A model generated the notes under the pieces. That model was given only the letters and a program-made list of their open reading frames with translations. It ran no database searches and was not told the DNA's origin. DNA of 64,000 nt from Mya arenaria (lineage: Eukaryota; Mollusca; Bivalvia; Myida; Myidae), in assembly GCF_026914265.1 (NCBI RefSeq), contig NC_069135.1:21011639-21075638 (forward strand), written 5' to 3'. This document shows, piece by piece, positions 60,571 to 64,000 of the stretch. Position 1 is the first letter of the stretch. Every line of letters starts with the position of its first letter. The translations under genes and the position numbers were made by a program.

Positions 60571-60689
60571 TAGCATGATTCATCTTGTTTGAATTTTAGA
60601 TAAGTTAATACTAGTTGAAATTGAAATTTAGATTGATTGTGATGAAAACTTATAAAATCATTATCAAGTCCGTTTCCTTGGTAGAAACC

Positions 60690-60810
60690 AGTTCTGGGTC
60701 CTTTTTGAGAGGCCATGTGAAAGTACCCCTAATTGGGCTCGAACCCACAACTGCTGACGTGAAAGGCTTAACCACTGTGACTAGACCGCTCTCACCCAAG
60801 AGTTTTACAT
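60690..60810 (-). mobile_element. tRNA-derived SINE head
   Basis: Read on the minus strand: GAGAGCGGTCTAGTCACAGT with GGTTAAGCC, then TTGTGGGTTCGAGCCCAATT, giving A- and B-box-like motifs. The acceptor stem does not pair, so it is not a tRNA gene. Confidence 0.6.
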
Positions 60811-60814
60811 TTAG

Positions 60815-62270
60815 CTGGTTCCAGATGATGCAGACCAACCTCGGACAAGCTCAGTAAGATTAATGAAAACTGAACTATTCTACTACCTACATGTATTTCA
60901 AAGTCATCAGCCTTATACGTCAAGGATTTCTGTAACATATATGACGGTTCTGTACTTACTGTGTTTGAATAGTTAAGACATGAGTAAATGATCTTCAATT
61001 TTGCTCAAACTAGGGGTTTTCTTTTCAATGCAACTGAGGAAATCAATTTTCCATAAATAGATGTAATTTGGGGAAAAAGGACAACTGAAACAGGATCTTG
61101 AAAATGTGATAACCATAACAACGGTAAGACAACAAAACAAAATTCGAAACATTTCAGGTTTTTATAATGTTGAGCAATTAATTAGTTCAAATTTAAGGAC
61201 ACATATTTGGTACTTAACAGACTTGACTATACCCCTTGTAAGATATATCTGAGGACCATAAAAATAGGAGTTGTGTATGTCATGTCCCATATTGTCCCAT
61301 CAAGCCGGATCACAAAATCTTATATCACCTGTAGCTGCAAAGGTGATTCACCTACACACATGAAATTTCATAGGTGTGTTGGGCAGAATGGGAAACTGTG
61401 TACCTGCAATTTGTGTGACGTTTCACTAGATAAAAACAATTTTACCATCACTCACAGCTCGTCTTTCTTGAGGGAAATGGAGTACCCAATTACAATTTTC
61501 TTTCCAATTCTGTGATAAATTTATTTGATTCTTCATTAATAACTGAAAATGAGTCTTTATTAAGGAAGACAAGTTTTAAATCTTGTTACTTGTATGGTGT
61601 GTGATAACTAGTGATTGTTGTAGGAGGGCTTTGCTGAATATCAATCTTTTGTATGTAGATAAGTCACACTTCACATACCCTATACCTGGGAGTAGGATTA
61701 ATGGTCCAGGCGTAGATATACTCTAAAGATATCGACATGCATTTATGTTATTTGATACTTGGTAAGGCACTTCATTATGGAGACATACTCTTATGGTATC
61801 CGACACTCAGTTATGTGATTTTGGGGATGATGAGTGGCCCTATATTATTTTGATCTCATTTGAAAAGTTTTGTTGTATAAGAATCTGAAAAGAAATTACC
61901 CAAAACAATATTGCAAACAAGTTTTTATCAAATACCCAATAAAATAGGTAAATTTATGTCCGAAGGTCCACAATCGCATAATGTGGCTTAAATGTCATGC
62001 TTATTTGTAGATTAGTTACCTCAATGAAATGTGAGGTACAAGAATGCAAACAATGATATTGCAAGGTCGATTGTGTTTGATGTGATATGGGCAAAATGGG
62101 TAAACAATAAACAGCCGATAGAGGGATTACATCACAATGGCATCATTGAAATTGATTGAATTATGACTTTTGAAATCATAGCATGTAAATCCATGAAGAA
62201 AAACATAATCTGATACATAGAGGATAATTTGTTGTTGTTTTTAGCTCGACTATTTGAAGAATAAGGAGGC
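60815..62270. other. Intergenic, nothing recognised
   Basis: The open frame at 61207-61515 has no start context, motif or splice support, and no repeat structure was found. Confidence 0.4.
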
Positions 62271-62276
62271 TTTATT

Positions 62277-62981
62277 CATACATGCCATATCCCCCGGCGG
62301 GGGAAAAAATCCCCCGGAATTTCTGTCCATCCCCCGGTCTCCCGGCGGGAGATAAAAATCCCCCGGAATTAAAAAAAAAAAAAAAAAAAAAATTTTTTTT
62401 TTTTTTTAGATATTTTACATCAGGCAATAATGACAAAGTGAAACCACAGTATGTGAGTGAAATTGAATGTAAAGTAACAACTCCGCAAGGGTGAAATGAC
62501 TGTTTAAAAAAAAAAAGATAAATACCAAAAGAAAACAAGTGATCAATTAATTAGAAGAAATGTTCAAAGGCAAAGAAATATTACTATTTTGGAAAAGGTA
62601 GAAATTAATAAAATTCATTCCATTCTCTTAGTGTCTGAACGTCATCATAGCTGATAGTATAAAGCATAATTTTTTAAAAGACTTTGGAGGAAGTTAAATT
62701 GAATGTACAGTATTACAGCATGACATGACATCATAAGAATATGATAAATCATGACATAAAATAATTCTGTATAATGAAAAAGTTAAGAGGTTTTCATAGC
62801 GAAATATAATTATGTGAATTCATTTTTTCGTACTTTCGCATCTAAATATACTTTGAAATTTCCGGACTTAAACCTGCTAAAAAATCCCCCTGAATACCAC
62901 CATGGTGACCAAAATCCCCCTGAATTTTTAGCCTTCTGAACAAATCCCCCTGAATGGTCTCCAGAAAATATGGCATGTATG
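62277..62981. mobile_element. 705-bp element with CATACATGCCATAT termini and 6-bp TSD
   Basis: Perfect 14-bp inverted ends and a TTTATT duplication at 62271-62276 and 62982-62987. Sub-terminal (T)CCCCC(G/T)GAATT words recur at both ends. A poly-A/poly-T stretch of about 40 bp lies at 62368-62408. No transposase. Confidence 0.88.
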
Positions 62982-63009
62982 TTTATTACTCCCCTCGGTG
63001 TCGGCGTCT

Positions 63010-63330
63010 GGTTAAACCTTTAGGGCAAGTTTGCATTTTCACTTATAACTCCAATACCCTTCATTCAATTCACTTAATACTTTACACAAATGTTCAGGAC
63101 CATCACATAATGAGGTTAGATAACTCCATAGTTTCCTATATACAAATCATGGCCCCTGATTGACTTAGTACCTTGGGTTAAAGTTTTAGGGCAAGTTAAA
63201 GTTTTAGGGCAAGTTGGGATTTTTATTAATCATTTGATTGACTCATATTTGATACAATTATTTGCAACCATCTAACAATTAGGTAACATAACTCCATATT
63301 AACCCAAAATACAAATTATGGCCCTTGATT
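63010..63330. repeat. Two-copy tandem repeat, about 180 bp
   Basis: Two units with TTTAGGGCAAGTT, ACTTATAACTCC or TAACATAACTCCATA, and ACAAAT(C/T)ATGGCCC(C/T)TGATTG. Confidence 0.7.
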
Positions 63331-63394
63331 GACTTTTTTTTAACTTTTTTTATTGCTTTTGACAGGCACATTTTTATATTTTTAACCAGGTTTT

Positions 63395-63880
63395 CGTAAA
63401 GGGAAACCTGGTTATTAGAATGATGGGCATCAATTGTTGTTTAGGTCCGCGTCAAACTATCGAATAATTTTAGTTAGGTTTGACATATAATGACCGAACT
63501 TGGTATATAGGAAGAGTGTAGACCTTTCATGGGATTGTGTTTGAGGCCCCTAGGATCAAGGTCAAGGTCACTGTTATTTTGAATACAAAAATGGTTGGTA
63601 CTGAATAACTTAAGATAGTGTTGACATATTGTGACCAAGCTTGGTGTATAGGAAGGGGTTATGGAGACCTTTCATGGGATTGCATATGGGGGCCCTAGGG
63701 TCAAGGTCACTGTTACTAAAAAAAGATAACAGTTTGGTACTGAATATCTTAGGGTTGATATATTGCGACCTTACTTGGTATGTAGGAAGAGTTTATGAAG
63801 GACTATAATGGGATTGTGTTTTGGGCCCCTAGGGTCAAAGTCACTGTTACTAAAATCGAAAAACAGGTAAAACTGAATGT
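63395..63880. repeat. Tandem array of about 140-bp units
   Basis: Three units with GTTGACATATTGTGACC, TTGGT(A/G)TATAGGAAG, GGGATTG and AGGGTCAAGGTCACTGTTAC. It opens with an AACCAGGTTTTCGTAAAG / AAACCTGGTT inverted word that may mark an element end. Confidence 0.75.
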
Positions 63881-64000
63881 CACAACAAAGGCTGATTACT
63901 TTTTAATTTGACTTTTTTATTGCTTTTGAAAATCACATATATAACATTCATTGCTAAGACAAAGCAGCATATGGTCAAGCGCGCTTTCCTACGACAGCTC

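Noticed and set aside
60745..60800. Functional tRNA gene on the minus strand
   Set aside because: tRNA-like boxes only; termini do not form an acceptor stem, so it is called a SINE head.
61207..61515. 102-codon plus-strand frame with several cysteines
   Set aside because: No ATG at its start, no family motif, no splice or promoter support.

Overview
The window looks like chromosomal DNA of an invertebrate animal, most likely a marine bivalve mollusc. It is AT-rich, its genes have many short exons with GT-AG introns, and there are many minisatellites and short non-autonomous transposons. Several repeats carry the clock-like cores (of the type 'gtgtccgggccataacttgg' or 'ggtcaaggtcac') typical of bivalve genomes. 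Species and chromosome cannot be read from the sequence.

Four plus-strand genes can be rebuilt exon by exon. (1) 13.17-18.68 kb: a secreted 191-residue protein with four EF-hands. (2) 23.8-27.8 kb: an incomplete eIF4B-like gene with an RRM followed by a DRYG-like Arg/Asp/Gly region. (3) 32.05-48.26 kb: a 12-exon amidase-signature hydrolase of 509 residues, with its TATA box and a 7-nt first coding exon. (4) 53.4-58.9 kb: a 725-residue type I membrane protein with a CUB-like ectodomain and a long proline-rich, acidic cytoplasmic tail. A minus-strand coiled-coil gene (3.3-4.8 kb, perhaps extending to 9.3 kb) is likely but incomplete. The amidase promoter and first exon have a diverged second copy at 20.7-21.3 kb, so this interval has been through local duplication.

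Most of the rest is repeats. Target-site duplications resolve several complete elements: a 746-bp foldback element with (GGCCT)n arms and a 9-bp duplication; a 1002-bp element with internal tandem repeats; a 484/486-bp pair with 5-bp duplications; a 705-bp element with a 6-bp duplication; pogo-like 174-bp elements with TA; and three TTAA-flanked families, one carrying a tRNA-like gene. Tandem arrays have periods of 22/63, 23, 26, 38, 43-44, 147, about 180 and 386 bp. Several lie inside introns, and one fills the 3' flank of the EF-hand gene. There is also a decayed LINE and several tRNA-derived SINEs.

The four genes have no evident shared pathway; they are neighbours in a repeat-rich stretch. 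No CRISPR array, rRNA gene, functional tRNA gene or virus-like gene was seen.
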